NCBI GenBank assembly: GCA_002788515.1
Contig: PFRJ01000128.1
Span: forward strand, 1 to 17,555
DNA: 17,555 nt
Direction of reading: 5' to 3'
Source: Nitrosopumilales archaeon CG_4_9_14_0_2_um_filter_34_16
GTDB taxonomy: Archaea; Thermoproteota; Nitrososphaeria; Nitrososphaerales; Nitrosopumilaceae
Shown here one piece after another: positions 6,967 through 13,910 of this stretch (position 1 is the stretch's first letter; the number at the start of each line of letters is the position of its first letter). The notes under the pieces are model-generated. The model was not told the origin of the DNA. It did not search any database and worked only from the letters and a program-made list of their open reading frames with translations. Both the position numbers and the translations under genes were made by a program.

Positions 6967-7656
6967 ATGGGTTTAGGAAGCTATTGGGGCGAAGTAATGG
7001 AAGTACTTCGCGAAATCATTCCAATTTATGATAAAGTAAATTCCATCATATCATTAGGGAAAGACAAGGAACATCGAATTCGTGGAATTTCACATAGAGT
7101 ACACCAAGGAAACAAAATTCTTGACGCAGGATCTGGTTTTGGAAACATGTCAAAGACGGCAATGAAATTAACTGATGGAAAAATTTCAATCACACTTTAT
7201 GATCCACTTGTGCCTATGCTGAAAAATACTGGCACTTATTTTGAAAAAACGCCAGATATGGCAAATGGGGTTTTTGAACACATTCCATTTAGGGACGAAG
7301 AGTTTGACGCAGTGCTGTGCGGTTATTCATTAAGGGACGCAATCAACTTACGAATTGCGATATCAGAAATTCACAGAGTATTAAAAAAAGATGGGAGGTT
7401 TGTAATAGTAGATCTAGGAAAGCCAGATGAAGCGTTTTTCAGAGCAGGAGTGTCATTTTATCTAAGATGTGTTTTACCCATTCTCGCGTTTGCAGCAGGT
7501 GGAAGACTAGGATTGAAATTCGGAACATTGTATGGCACATACAAGAGATGGCCAAAAAATAAAAAACTAGAAGAACTAATTCTAGAAAAATTTTCAAGAG
7601 TCGAATTTGAGAAAGATCTTATGGGTGGGGCAATAATGGTTGCCGCATACAAATGA
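6967..7656 (+). CDS. UbiE/MenG-like SAM-dependent methyltransferase (probable quinone C-methyltransferase)
   Basis: The 229-residue class I methyltransferase has SAM motif I ILDAGSGFGNM (51-61). The acidic residue at the end of strand 2 is D79 (LYDP). The VFEHIPFRDEEFDAVLCGYS segment is at 102-121, and HRVLKKDGRFVIVDLG is at 136-151. The N-terminal YDKVNSIISLG (21-31) and the SLRD at 121-124 correspond to the UbiE/COQ5 family signatures, whose members methylate demethylmenaquinone or demethoxyubiquinol. Ammonia-oxidising archaea make menaquinones, so a role in quinone maturation is likely but not proven. Residues 160-192 are hydrophobic and may contact the membrane. Its TGA overlaps the ATG of the downstream MFS gene, so the two are translationally coupled. 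A TATA-like AT-rich stretch lies near 6931-6940. Confidence 0.85.
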   Translation: MGLGSYWGEVMEVLREIIPIYDKVNSIISLGKDKEHRIRGISHRVHQGNKILDAGSGFGNMSKTAMKLTDGKISITLYDPLVPMLKNTGTYFEKTPDMANGVFEHIPFRDEEFDAVLCGYSLRDAINLRIAISEIHRVLKKDGRFVIVDLGKPDEAFFRAGVSFYLRCVLPILAFAAGGRLGLKFGTLYGTYKRWPKNKKLEELILEKFSRVEFEKDLMGGAIMVAAYK

Positions 7657-8807
7657 ATAGAGTTCTGATACTAGTCAACATCACTGGTTTAATCATAGGC
7701 ATTTCCTACGGATTACACGGACCAATCCTTCCGGTATTTGCAAAAAACATTATCGGTGCAACATATTCTGATCTTGGATTAATTGGATTGGCAAATTTTA
7801 TTCCGTACATGTTCATTCCGCTTTTTGTAGGAATTCTCCTTGATAGAATTAACAACGGGTATTTACTTGCATTAGGTGCTGCAGTTAATTCTGTATCAAT
7901 ATACCTACTATCAATTGCTCAATCAGTCCCGGAGATAATGGGATTTAGAATAATGACAGGTGTGGCTCACGCGTTTTTTTGGCCACCATGTGAATCCATC
8001 ATATCCAATGAAAGTTCGGAGAAAAACAGAGTTAGAAACATCTCCTTGTTTACAATGTTTTTTGTTATGGGATTCATGATAGGACCGTTACTTGGTACCG
8101 TATTCCTAGAAGGATTTGATATCACATACAGAATTTTATTCCAAATTGCGGCATTCATTCTTGCTGCAGCAATTATTTTTGCACTTTTAGCCTCAAGAAA
8201 AAACGTGAAAAATCACTATGAACGGTTTTCATTTTCATCAATCAAGGAAATGAAACGGTTTCCTGAAGTCATAGTATTGTTGGTTTTTTGTACATCATCT
8301 TTTGGCATAATTCTGACAATTTATCCAGCATTCCTTAACGACAACGGGATTAGTGCTGAAGACATTTTACTATTGTACTTTGTTTTTGGAATATCACGAG
8401 TCGTATCTCTTGTATTGGCTGGAAAGCTTGCTAGGAAAACCAGTCAAACTTTGGTTGCAGCTACTGCCGCAATATCAGCAGGTTTAGCCATATCAACGAT
8501 GGCAGACTCGATTATTACTTTCGGCATTGCCTTGATTCTAATGGGATTTGGATTTAGTATATTCTTTCCACTAACACTAGAAATAATTTTGAGTAAAACA
8601 CGAAAGGGAATTTCAGGGAAAATCATAGGAGCGTATGAAACAGTTTTTGGCATGGGTTGGGCAATAGGACCAATCATTGGAGGACCAATCACGCAATCAT
8701 TTGGAAATGAAACACCGTATTTGGTATTTTGTGTGATAGGTGTTGGAGTGACAATATTTGCAATGATGTATAGAAAGAAACTAGAGCCACAAAGAATTCC
8801 AAATTAA
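7653..8807 (+). CDS. Major facilitator superfamily (MFS) transporter
   Basis: The 384-residue polytopic membrane protein has about 12 hydrophobic helices in two halves. The loop after the second helix carries a degenerate MFS motif A (GILLDRINNG, near residues 60-69). The sixth helix is followed by a charged central loop (SRKNVKNHYERFSF, about 185-198). The second half contains GRxxR-like small-residue helices rich in Gly and Ala, including GMGWAIGPIIGGPI near the end. MFS proteins move small solutes or drugs by ion-coupled exchange; nothing in the sequence identifies the substrate. It is tightly coupled to the upstream methyltransferase (ATGA overlap at 7653-7656), so a shared quinone, lipid or efflux role is possible, but this is inference. 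Its stop overlaps that of the convergent PII gene. Confidence 0.9.
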   Translation: MNRVLILVNITGLIIGISYGLHGPILPVFAKNIIGATYSDLGLIGLANFIPYMFIPLFVGILLDRINNGYLLALGAAVNSVSIYLLSIAQSVPEIMGFRIMTGVAHAFFWPPCESIISNESSEKNRVRNISLFTMFFVMGFMIGPLLGTVFLEGFDITYRILFQIAAFILAAAIIFALLASRKNVKNHYERFSFSSIKEMKRFPEVIVLLVFCTSSFGIILTIYPAFLNDNGISAEDILLLYFVFGISRVVSLVLAGKLARKTSQTLVAATAAISAGLAISTMADSIITFGIALILMGFGFSIFFPLTLEIILSKTRKGISGKIIGAYETVFGMGWAIGPIIGGPITQSFGNETPYLVFCVIGVGVTIFAMMYRKKLEPQRIPN

Positions 8808-9118
8808 ATAGATGTGGTTCCACGTTTCTTGGTGCAGATATCTAGTGCATCATCAATTGTTGTAACAAAGACTTTGCCATCACCTTTAGTTCCAGTACAT
8901 GCAACATTTGCAATAGCTTTCAAGATATCATCTAGTTTAGGATCATCAACTACGCAGACAATCATCTCTTTGCTAAGATATTGTCCAACTAGAGGAGGAT
9001 CTTCAGCACCTTGGCCTTGAACTGGATAAACTGTTACACCGCCAACTCCAATCTTTTTGATTGCAGATACAGCAAGATCCCTTGACTCTGGCTGAATTAT
9101 CGCTTCAATTTTCTTCAT
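8804..9118 (-). CDS. PII-family signal transduction protein (GlnB/GlnK-like) with shortened T-loop
   Basis: The 104-residue homolog of the trimeric nitrogen/energy sensor PII opens with MKKIEAII, and the C-terminal half keeps the B-loop TGTKGDGK (75-82) and a C-loop-like CTKKRG (95-100), both used for ATP/ADP binding. Aligned by eye with E. coli GlnB, K50 matches the 2-oxoglutarate-contacting K58, but the T-loop between about 36 and 49 is about 8 residues shorter. It also lacks the uridylylated tyrosine position. No Amt ammonium transporter is adjacent, unlike typical glnK-amtB pairs. It has its own TATA-like box at 9141-9148 and ends overlapping the MFS stop codon. It may sense nucleotides and 2-oxoglutarate for targets other than Amt. 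PII family is secure; partner unknown. Confidence 0.9.
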   Translation of the reverse strand: MKKIEAIIQPESRDLAVSAIKKIGVGGVTVYPVQGQGAEDPPLVGQYLSKEMIVCVVDDPKLDDILKAIANVACTGTKGDGKVFVTTIDDALDICTKKRGTTSI

Positions 9119-9140
9119 AAATCAAGGTCATCTTGAAATT

Positions 9141-9148
9141 CTTTAAAT
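9141..9148 (-). promoter_or_regulatory. TATA-like promoter of the PII gene
   Basis: The minus-strand ATTTAAAG is centred about 27 nt upstream of the ATG at 9118, consistent with a leaderless mRNA. Confidence 0.52.
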
Positions 9149-9220
9149 CAACAAGTGCATTCTCATACTTGATATTCAATGATGAAATCAATTATCTAGG
9201 CATGTAAATAGAACATTACG

Positions 9221-9228
9221 TTTAATTT
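9221..9228 (+). promoter_or_regulatory. TATA-like promoter of the TatA-like gene
   Basis: TTTAATTT is centred about 25 nt upstream of the ATG at 9250. A second AT-rich box (ATTTAAAG, 9231-9238) is nearer but too close for a start at 9250. Confidence 0.48.
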
Positions 9229-9249
9229 CAATTTAAAGAATACCAGATC

Positions 9250-9594
9250 ATGCTGAACTATCCATTAAATGTCGGAGGAAGTGAATGGATGATCATAATT
9301 TTTGTTGCGTTGGTTTTGATTTTAGGAACAGGGAAACTTCCAGGAGCTGCAAAGAAACTCGGACGTGCAGTCAACGAATACAACAAAGCAAAAAATGAAA
9401 TTCAAAATCAGATGAAAGAAGTGACAGAAGAGACACCAAAAATTTCTGGCCCTGTTGGAACAGAGCGAGAAAAATTAGAAACGATTGCAAGATCAATTGG
9501 GGTAAAAATTGGTGAAAAGACAGATGATGAGTTAAGAGAAAGCATATCTACAAAGATAGGCAAGAAAAAGACAGAAGAGCCAGAGAAGGAATAA
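9250..9594 (+). CDS. tatA: Twin-arginine translocase TatA/TatE-like subunit
   Basis: The 114-residue membrane protein has the TatA architecture. A short extracytoplasmic N-terminus contains E12, then comes one transmembrane helix at about 13-26 (WMIIIFVALVLILG), a hinge, an amphipathic helix (KLPGAAKKLGRAVNEYNKAK, about 29-48) and a charged cytoplasmic tail. TatA oligomers help move folded proteins through the Tat channel. The usual FG hinge is replaced by LGTG here. The C-terminal part, about 70-105 (ERE...IARSIGVKIG), looks like a small helical module rather than plain disordered tail. No tatC lies in the window. It abuts the end of the convergent DNA methyltransferase with no spacer. Confidence 0.88.
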   Translation: MLNYPLNVGGSEWMIIIFVALVLILGTGKLPGAAKKLGRAVNEYNKAKNEIQNQMKEVTEETPKISGPVGTEREKLETIARSIGVKIGEKTDDELRESISTKIGKKKTEEPEKE

Positions 9595-10368
9595 TTATTT
9601 TGATTTGATCCTGTACACATTTGTGTCAAGTCGTTTTTTAGCAAATTTGTAGTAATCTGGAACTATTTCAAAACCGAGGAATTTTCTTTGAAGAGATTTA
9701 CTAACTACTGCAACCTGTCCCGAACCTAGAAATGGATCAAACACAATATCATTTTTTTTGCTAGAGTATTCTAATAATTTTTCAATTATTTCAGAAGGGA
9801 GCTTAGTGGGTGTTTTTTCATCACCTGTCCAATATTCACGTTTAATCTCCCACACATCCTCTTTGTCTTTATAGTGAAGACTACGACCATCTTTTGTTTT
9901 TGCATCTTTTTTGAACCTAGAAAACGGGAAAAACTTTCGTTTTTTGTCATCTTTGCAGACATAAAGGCAATGATAATGAGAAGTGACAAATTTCTTTTTA
10001 GTTACTACACCGAATTGATATTTCCAAATTATGTGATTGATTGTGATAAAACCCACGTCATCAAGAGCACGTAGAATATCTTTGAGGTTATTCCATCCTG
10101 AAAATACATACATGCTTCCAGAGTCTTTTAGAATCCGAAATGCTTCGCTCATCCATGCAAACGTAAAATCATAATAATCCTTAGATTGAATTTCACTGTA
10201 TCCAGATAATACACGGGATGGAGTTCTGTTATAATTTGCTTTTTTGGCTTTGAAATTAATTGCAAATGGAGGATCAGTAATGATTAGATCAATTTTATTT
10301 TTAGGGATTGAACTCATCCCGTCAATACAGTTTTGATTGTAAATTTTGTTAATTTCTATTTCTTTCAT
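9595..10368 (-). CDS. DNA N6-adenine/N4-cytosine methyltransferase, beta class
   Basis: The 257-residue protein carries catalytic motif IV TDPPF (31-35) near the N-terminus and the SAM-binding motif I FDPFLGSGQV (210-219) near the C-terminus. That order defines beta-class amino-methyltransferases (N6_N4_Mtase family). The KLPSEIIEKLLEYSS run just before motif I is also typical. The middle region (about 120-185) is Lys-rich and probably recognises the target site, which cannot be predicted here. No restriction endonuclease is adjacent, so it is either an orphan (epigenetic or regulatory) methylase or linked to the divergent helicase. I place the start at the ATG 10368: a TATA-like box is centred about 29 nt upstream. 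A TTG at 10380 would add four residues but is too near that box. Confidence 0.92.
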   Translation of the reverse strand: MKEIEINKIYNQNCIDGMSSIPKNKIDLIITDPPFAINFKAKKANYNRTPSRVLSGYSEIQSKDYYDFTFAWMSEAFRILKDSGSMYVFSGWNNLKDILRALDDVGFITINHIIWKYQFGVVTKKKFVTSHYHCLYVCKDDKKRKFFPFSRFKKDAKTKDGRSLHYKDKEDVWEIKREYWTGDEKTPTKLPSEIIEKLLEYSSKKNDIVFDPFLGSGQVAVVSKSLQRKFLGFEIVPDYYKFAKKRLDTNVYRIKSK

Positions 10369-10392
10369 TTTTAAATTCAAGACAAATTCCTA

Positions 10393-10401
10393 GCTTAATA
10401 A
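10393..10401. promoter_or_regulatory. TATA-like element in the methyltransferase/helicase divergent region
   Basis: GCTTAATAA is centred about 29 nt from the methyltransferase ATG at 10368, fitting a leaderless transcript. In the other direction it could give the helicase a leader of about 35-40 nt, matching that gene's Shine-Dalgarno site. Confidence 0.42.
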
Positions 10402-10451
10402 TGTGATTGGTTAGAACAGCAACTAAACAATAAATCACCAGTTATTCTAAT

Positions 10452-10456
10452 GAGGT
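10452..10456 (+). promoter_or_regulatory. Shine-Dalgarno GAGGT before the helicase TTG start
   Basis: GAGGT lies 5 nt upstream of the TTG at 10462. The upstream ATG at 10450 hits a stop after two codons, so this ribosome site is what justifies the TTG start. Confidence 0.6.
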
Positions 10457-10461
10457 AGATC

Positions 10462-12972
10462 TTGAAATTCTCATGTCCAAAATGTAAATCTAAAATAGAG
10501 ATTCAAAAAACATTCAACAAAAAAATGCATGTTTCATGTGAAAAATGCGGCATTGAAGATCTTTTAGAATTTACAAAGAATCCTGACGAGGTATTTTTAG
10601 AATTTCTTTCAAGGTATGACAAAGGACTGGTTACTGAAAAAGGACTTTCTGAAGGACTCAAAGAAGAAGGCATCGTAAGAGGGGAAAACGAGATTAAAGA
10701 AATGATTGGAAACAACAAGCCAGATAAAATTACTGAGGAAATTCTGTTTTCAAAAAAAGATTATATCTCGCAGTATAAAGTTTTGAAGAATCCTGAGCCT
10801 AAAATGGGGTGTAACGTTGAAGATTTAGGATTAGACGAGTCAATTTCTGATCATCTTAAAGAACTGGGAATAAAGCAATTTTACAAATTTCAGGAAGAGA
10901 CGATTCAAGAGGTCATATTTGGGGAAAACGTTGTGATTGAAGCGCCTACAGCGTCTGGCAAGACAGAAGCGTTTTTGATTCCAGTGATTCAAAGGATAAA
11001 AAAAGAATCCAGTTATGGGAATGTTTTTGCAATTTTCATTTACCCTACAAAAGCACTGGCACGAGATCAACATCCAAAAATTCAAAAATTTGCAGAAAGG
11101 ATCGGAATCAATGTCAGAGTTTTCGATGGAGATACAAAGATAGAAGAGCGAAGAGAGATCATAGAAAAACCGCCTCAAATCATAATTACAAATTTTGATG
11201 TTTTACACTATCACATGTGGCATCAAACAAGGTTTGCGTCATTATTAGCGTCAATCAGAATTCTTGTCGTAGATGAGGCCCATGTGTATTCAGGAATTTT
11301 TGGATCAAATGTACACTATATCATTAAAAGACTGAAAAGAATTTGTGGCAATAAAATACAGTTTGTTGCAGCATCTGCCACACTAGAAGATGCCAAAGTA
11401 TTTTGTCAGAATCTTTTTGGAGAAAAGATGCAAGTTATTCGGGGTTCGGGCAAGAAAGGCCTAACAGATTTTGTGATGTTGTTTCCGTCACTGAGAACAC
11501 AAAGAAATCTCATGGTAGAGCTAACAAAGAAAATGACTGAAAAGAATCACAAGACAATGGTGTTTAGCAATTCGCATTTGAATTCAGAATTATTAGCAAT
11601 TCAAGCAAAAAGGCAAAAAGTCAACATCAAGGTTCACAGAGCAGGATTGATGGCAAATTACAGAGCGTCAGTTGAAAAGCAATTCAAAGACAACAGTTTG
11701 GCTGCGATATCATGCACTCCAACGCTTGAATTAGGCATAGATGTAGGAAATGTTGACTGTGTGATATCATCTACTATTCCAGTGAACAGATTAATTCAGA
11801 GAATTGGTAGGGCTGCAAGAAAAGGCCAAAGAGGATACGCATTTTTGGCATTGGGAAATGATCCAATCTCGCAATACTACAAGAATCACCCTGATGACTA
11901 TTTTGAAGACATTGAAAAAACATACATCGATCCAAAAAACCCCTTTGTGGAAGAATTTCAAGTTCTTGCCATGGCATGTGACAGGCCAATCTCAAAACAC
12001 GAATTAAAAGAACACCAGGAAGTGATAGAGCGCCACATAATCAAAGAAAACATCACATTATTCAATAACAGAATAATTCCAAATTTTGATAAAATCAATT
12101 CCATGTTAAATGACTATAGTATCAGAGGAATTGGAAAGTCAATAGACATTTTCTTATCAGACCAAAAAGTTGGCGATAGAGTATTGCCAATAGCACTAGA
12201 AGAATTGCACAAAGATGCAATCTATTTTTTGGCAGGCATTCGTTACAGGGTTAAAGAATTTGACCATCCTAAAAAGAATTATGCAAAAATAGAAAAAATT
12301 CCAAGAGACTATCCATACTATACAAAATCACTTACCGAAGAATGGCCCACAATCGAAACAATTTTTGAGAAAAGAATCGCAAATGGGGTGGAAGTTGCAT
12401 TTTGTAAATTACACATCCAAAAGAAAGTGTACGGTTATGTCAACATAGAATTAGGCCAAGAGATCACTCAAGGGGAAAAAGTATTACTTGACATCCCGTT
12501 AGAGTATGATTTTGTTACTAAAGGAATTGTTTTTCACGCTCCAAGGCCTCTTGATGTTATGGAAAGAGCTGAAGACGAGGACTATACAGAAGCCAGTGGA
12601 TATCACGCTACAGAACATGTGGTAATTGAGGGAAGCAATATGATAACAGGCGGAGTTTCTCAAGATTTAGGAGGCATATCTCTTGGCACCTCAGGCTTGA
12701 TTTTCATCTACGACGGAGCAATTGGAGGCAGTGGTGCAAGTAAGGCCCTTTATGATAGATTTGAGAAAGCGCTTGAGAGAAGCATGTACATTGTAAAAGA
12801 ATGCCCGTGTCAAAATGAATCAGGATGTCCCAGATGTACGTTTTCATATAGATGTGGCAACAATAACGAATTCCTTCACAAGTTATCAGCACTAGAAATT
12901 CTTCAAAGAATCAATAACGGTGAAAAAACAGAATTGGTTGACCCCACAGAAGGGGATAAACCTCTTGTATGA
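10462..12972 (+). CDS. MrfA/Hrq1-like superfamily 2 DNA helicase with N-terminal zinc ribbon and C-terminal DUF1998/MZB domain
   Basis: The 836-residue protein begins with a zinc ribbon (C5, C8, C26, C29) and an about 100-residue helical segment. The RecA-like helicase core has Walker A APTASGKT (161-168), DEAH box (271-274), SAT motif (305-307) and motif VI QRIGRAAR (446-453). The C-terminal half ends in a four-cysteine cluster, C781, C783, C789 and C792 (plus C798), of the kind that defines the DUF1998/MrfA zinc-binding domain. In bacteria and yeast such proteins (MrfA, Hrq1) are 3'-5' DNA helicases for crosslink or mitomycin damage repair, so DNA repair is the best guess. The N-terminal zinc ribbon is an addition. 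Start is a TTG with a good Shine-Dalgarno; later in-frame Met codons would cut the zinc ribbon. It diverges from a DNA methyltransferase. A defence role is possible but less likely. Confidence 0.9.
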   Translation: MKFSCPKCKSKIEIQKTFNKKMHVSCEKCGIEDLLEFTKNPDEVFLEFLSRYDKGLVTEKGLSEGLKEEGIVRGENEIKEMIGNNKPDKITEEILFSKKDYISQYKVLKNPEPKMGCNVEDLGLDESISDHLKELGIKQFYKFQEETIQEVIFGENVVIEAPTASGKTEAFLIPVIQRIKKESSYGNVFAIFIYPTKALARDQHPKIQKFAERIGINVRVFDGDTKIEERREIIEKPPQIIITNFDVLHYHMWHQTRFASLLASIRILVVDEAHVYSGIFGSNVHYIIKRLKRICGNKIQFVAASATLEDAKVFCQNLFGEKMQVIRGSGKKGLTDFVMLFPSLRTQRNLMVELTKKMTEKNHKTMVFSNSHLNSELLAIQAKRQKVNIKVHRAGLMANYRASVEKQFKDNSLAAISCTPTLELGIDVGNVDCVISSTIPVNRLIQRIGRAARKGQRGYAFLALGNDPISQYYKNHPDDYFEDIEKTYIDPKNPFVEEFQVLAMACDRPISKHELKEHQEVIERHIIKENITLFNNRIIPNFDKINSMLNDYSIRGIGKSIDIFLSDQKVGDRVLPIALEELHKDAIYFLAGIRYRVKEFDHPKKNYAKIEKIPRDYPYYTKSLTEEWPTIETIFEKRIANGVEVAFCKLHIQKKVYGYVNIELGQEITQGEKVLLDIPLEYDFVTKGIVFHAPRPLDVMERAEDEDYTEASGYHATEHVVIEGSNMITGGVSQDLGGISLGTSGLIFIYDGAIGGSGASKALYDRFEKALERSMYIVKECPCQNESGCPRCTFSYRCGNNNEFLHKLSALEILQRINNGEKTELVDPTEGDKPLV

Positions 12973-12986
12973 TTAATCAAAATGGG

Positions 12987-12994
12987 ATAAATAT
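12987..12994 (+). promoter_or_regulatory. TATA-like promoter of the short-chain dehydrogenase gene
   Basis: ATAAATAT is centred about 25 nt upstream of the GTG at 13015. It supports a separate leaderless transcript and that GTG start, even though the gene is only 42 nt behind the helicase. Confidence 0.55.
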
Positions 12995-13014
12995 GACAAA
13001 AATACAGCATCATT

Positions 13015-13845
13015 GTGGAAAAAGTAGCTCTTGTAACAGGTAGTTCTTCTGGAATTGGATTAGAAACTGCACTAGCACTTGCTAGAGATGGTTATCACAC
13101 ATTTGCAAGTATGAGAGATGTTTCTAAAGCAGGAGAATTAGAAAACGCTGCAAAAAAAGAGAACCTTCCAATTGATGTAATAAAGTTAGATGTGGATAAA
13201 GAAGAATCAATTGTTTCTGCAATCAAAAAAGTGATTTCAGAGGGAGGAAGGTTAGATGTGTTGGTAAATAATGCAGGGTACGGACAGTTTGGATGTACTG
13301 AAGATGTATCAATTGATGATTTTAGAAAACAGTTTGAGACAAATTTCTTTAGCATTGTAAGAATAATTCAAGAAGTTGCCCCAATTATGAGAAATCAGAA
13401 TTCAGGGTCAATTATCAACATTAGTTCAGTTGCAGGAAGAATGGGGCTCCCAGGGTCACCAGCTTACATTAGTTCAAAATTTGCATTGGAAGGCCTTGGA
13501 GAATGTTTGCGATATGAACTGGGACAGTTTGGAATCAAAACAACTCTAATTGAGCCAGGGGTGATCAAGACAAACTTTTTTGAATCCATGAAAATTCCAG
13601 ATTCAAAGACAGACCCAAAATACAAGGAACTGACAGACCACATTCTTTCAGGATTAAAGATGATGGTACAAATGGGAACTCCACCATCACAAGTAGCAGA
13701 GGTCATCATAAAGGCAATTCATGATGATGAAATGCTTCCAAGATATGTGGTAGGAGCAGATGCTGCCATGTTCATGGAGGCAAAAAAGATGAAAACGGAC
13801 ATAGAATTTGAGAAATACATGAGCAAAGAGCTATTTCCTAGCTGA
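13015..13845 (+). CDS. Classical short-chain dehydrogenase/reductase (SDR)
   Basis: The 276-residue NAD(P)-dependent oxidoreductase has the cofactor motif TGSSSGIG (8-15), D59 near the adenine pocket, the NNAG structural motif (85-88) and the full catalytic tetrad N110, S138, Y151 and K155 (YISSK). The acidic/neutral pattern after strand 2 (ASMRD, 31-35) hints at NADP(H) through R34, but this is a guess. The substrate is unknown: relatives reduce carbonyls of lipids, sugars or quinoid compounds. A short extension after residue 240 may close the substrate pocket. GTG start, with a TATA-like box 25 nt upstream. It lies between the helicase and topoisomerase IB on the same strand but with its own promoter, so functional linkage is not implied. 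Confidence 0.94.
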   Translation: MEKVALVTGSSSGIGLETALALARDGYHTFASMRDVSKAGELENAAKKENLPIDVIKLDVDKEESIVSAIKKVISEGGRLDVLVNNAGYGQFGCTEDVSIDDFRKQFETNFFSIVRIIQEVAPIMRNQNSGSIINISSVAGRMGLPGSPAYISSKFALEGLGECLRYELGQFGIKTTLIEPGVIKTNFFESMKIPDSKTDPKYKELTDHILSGLKMMVQMGTPPSQVAEVIIKAIHDDEMLPRYVVGADAAMFMEAKKMKTDIEFEKYMSKELFPS

Positions 13846-13910
13846 TTGAATACTACGTTAAATTGATATACAGATAGAATAGAGTTTTCATCAAAGTCCG
13901 CAATTTTAAA

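Noticed and set aside
9179..9256. Box C/D guide RNA candidate (ATGATGA at 9179-9185 and CTGA at 9253-9256)
   Set aside because: The boxes are about 78 nt apart, no internal C'/D' boxes fit, and the CTGA lies inside the tatA coding region; short motifs like these arise by chance.
9595..12972. DISARM- or Druantia-type defence locus
   Set aside because: Only a methylase and one helicase with a fused DUF1998-type end are present. There is no separate DrmB/DrmC-like gene, the helicase is far smaller than DruE, and its architecture matches MrfA/Hrq1 repair helicases. Flanking genes are housekeeping.
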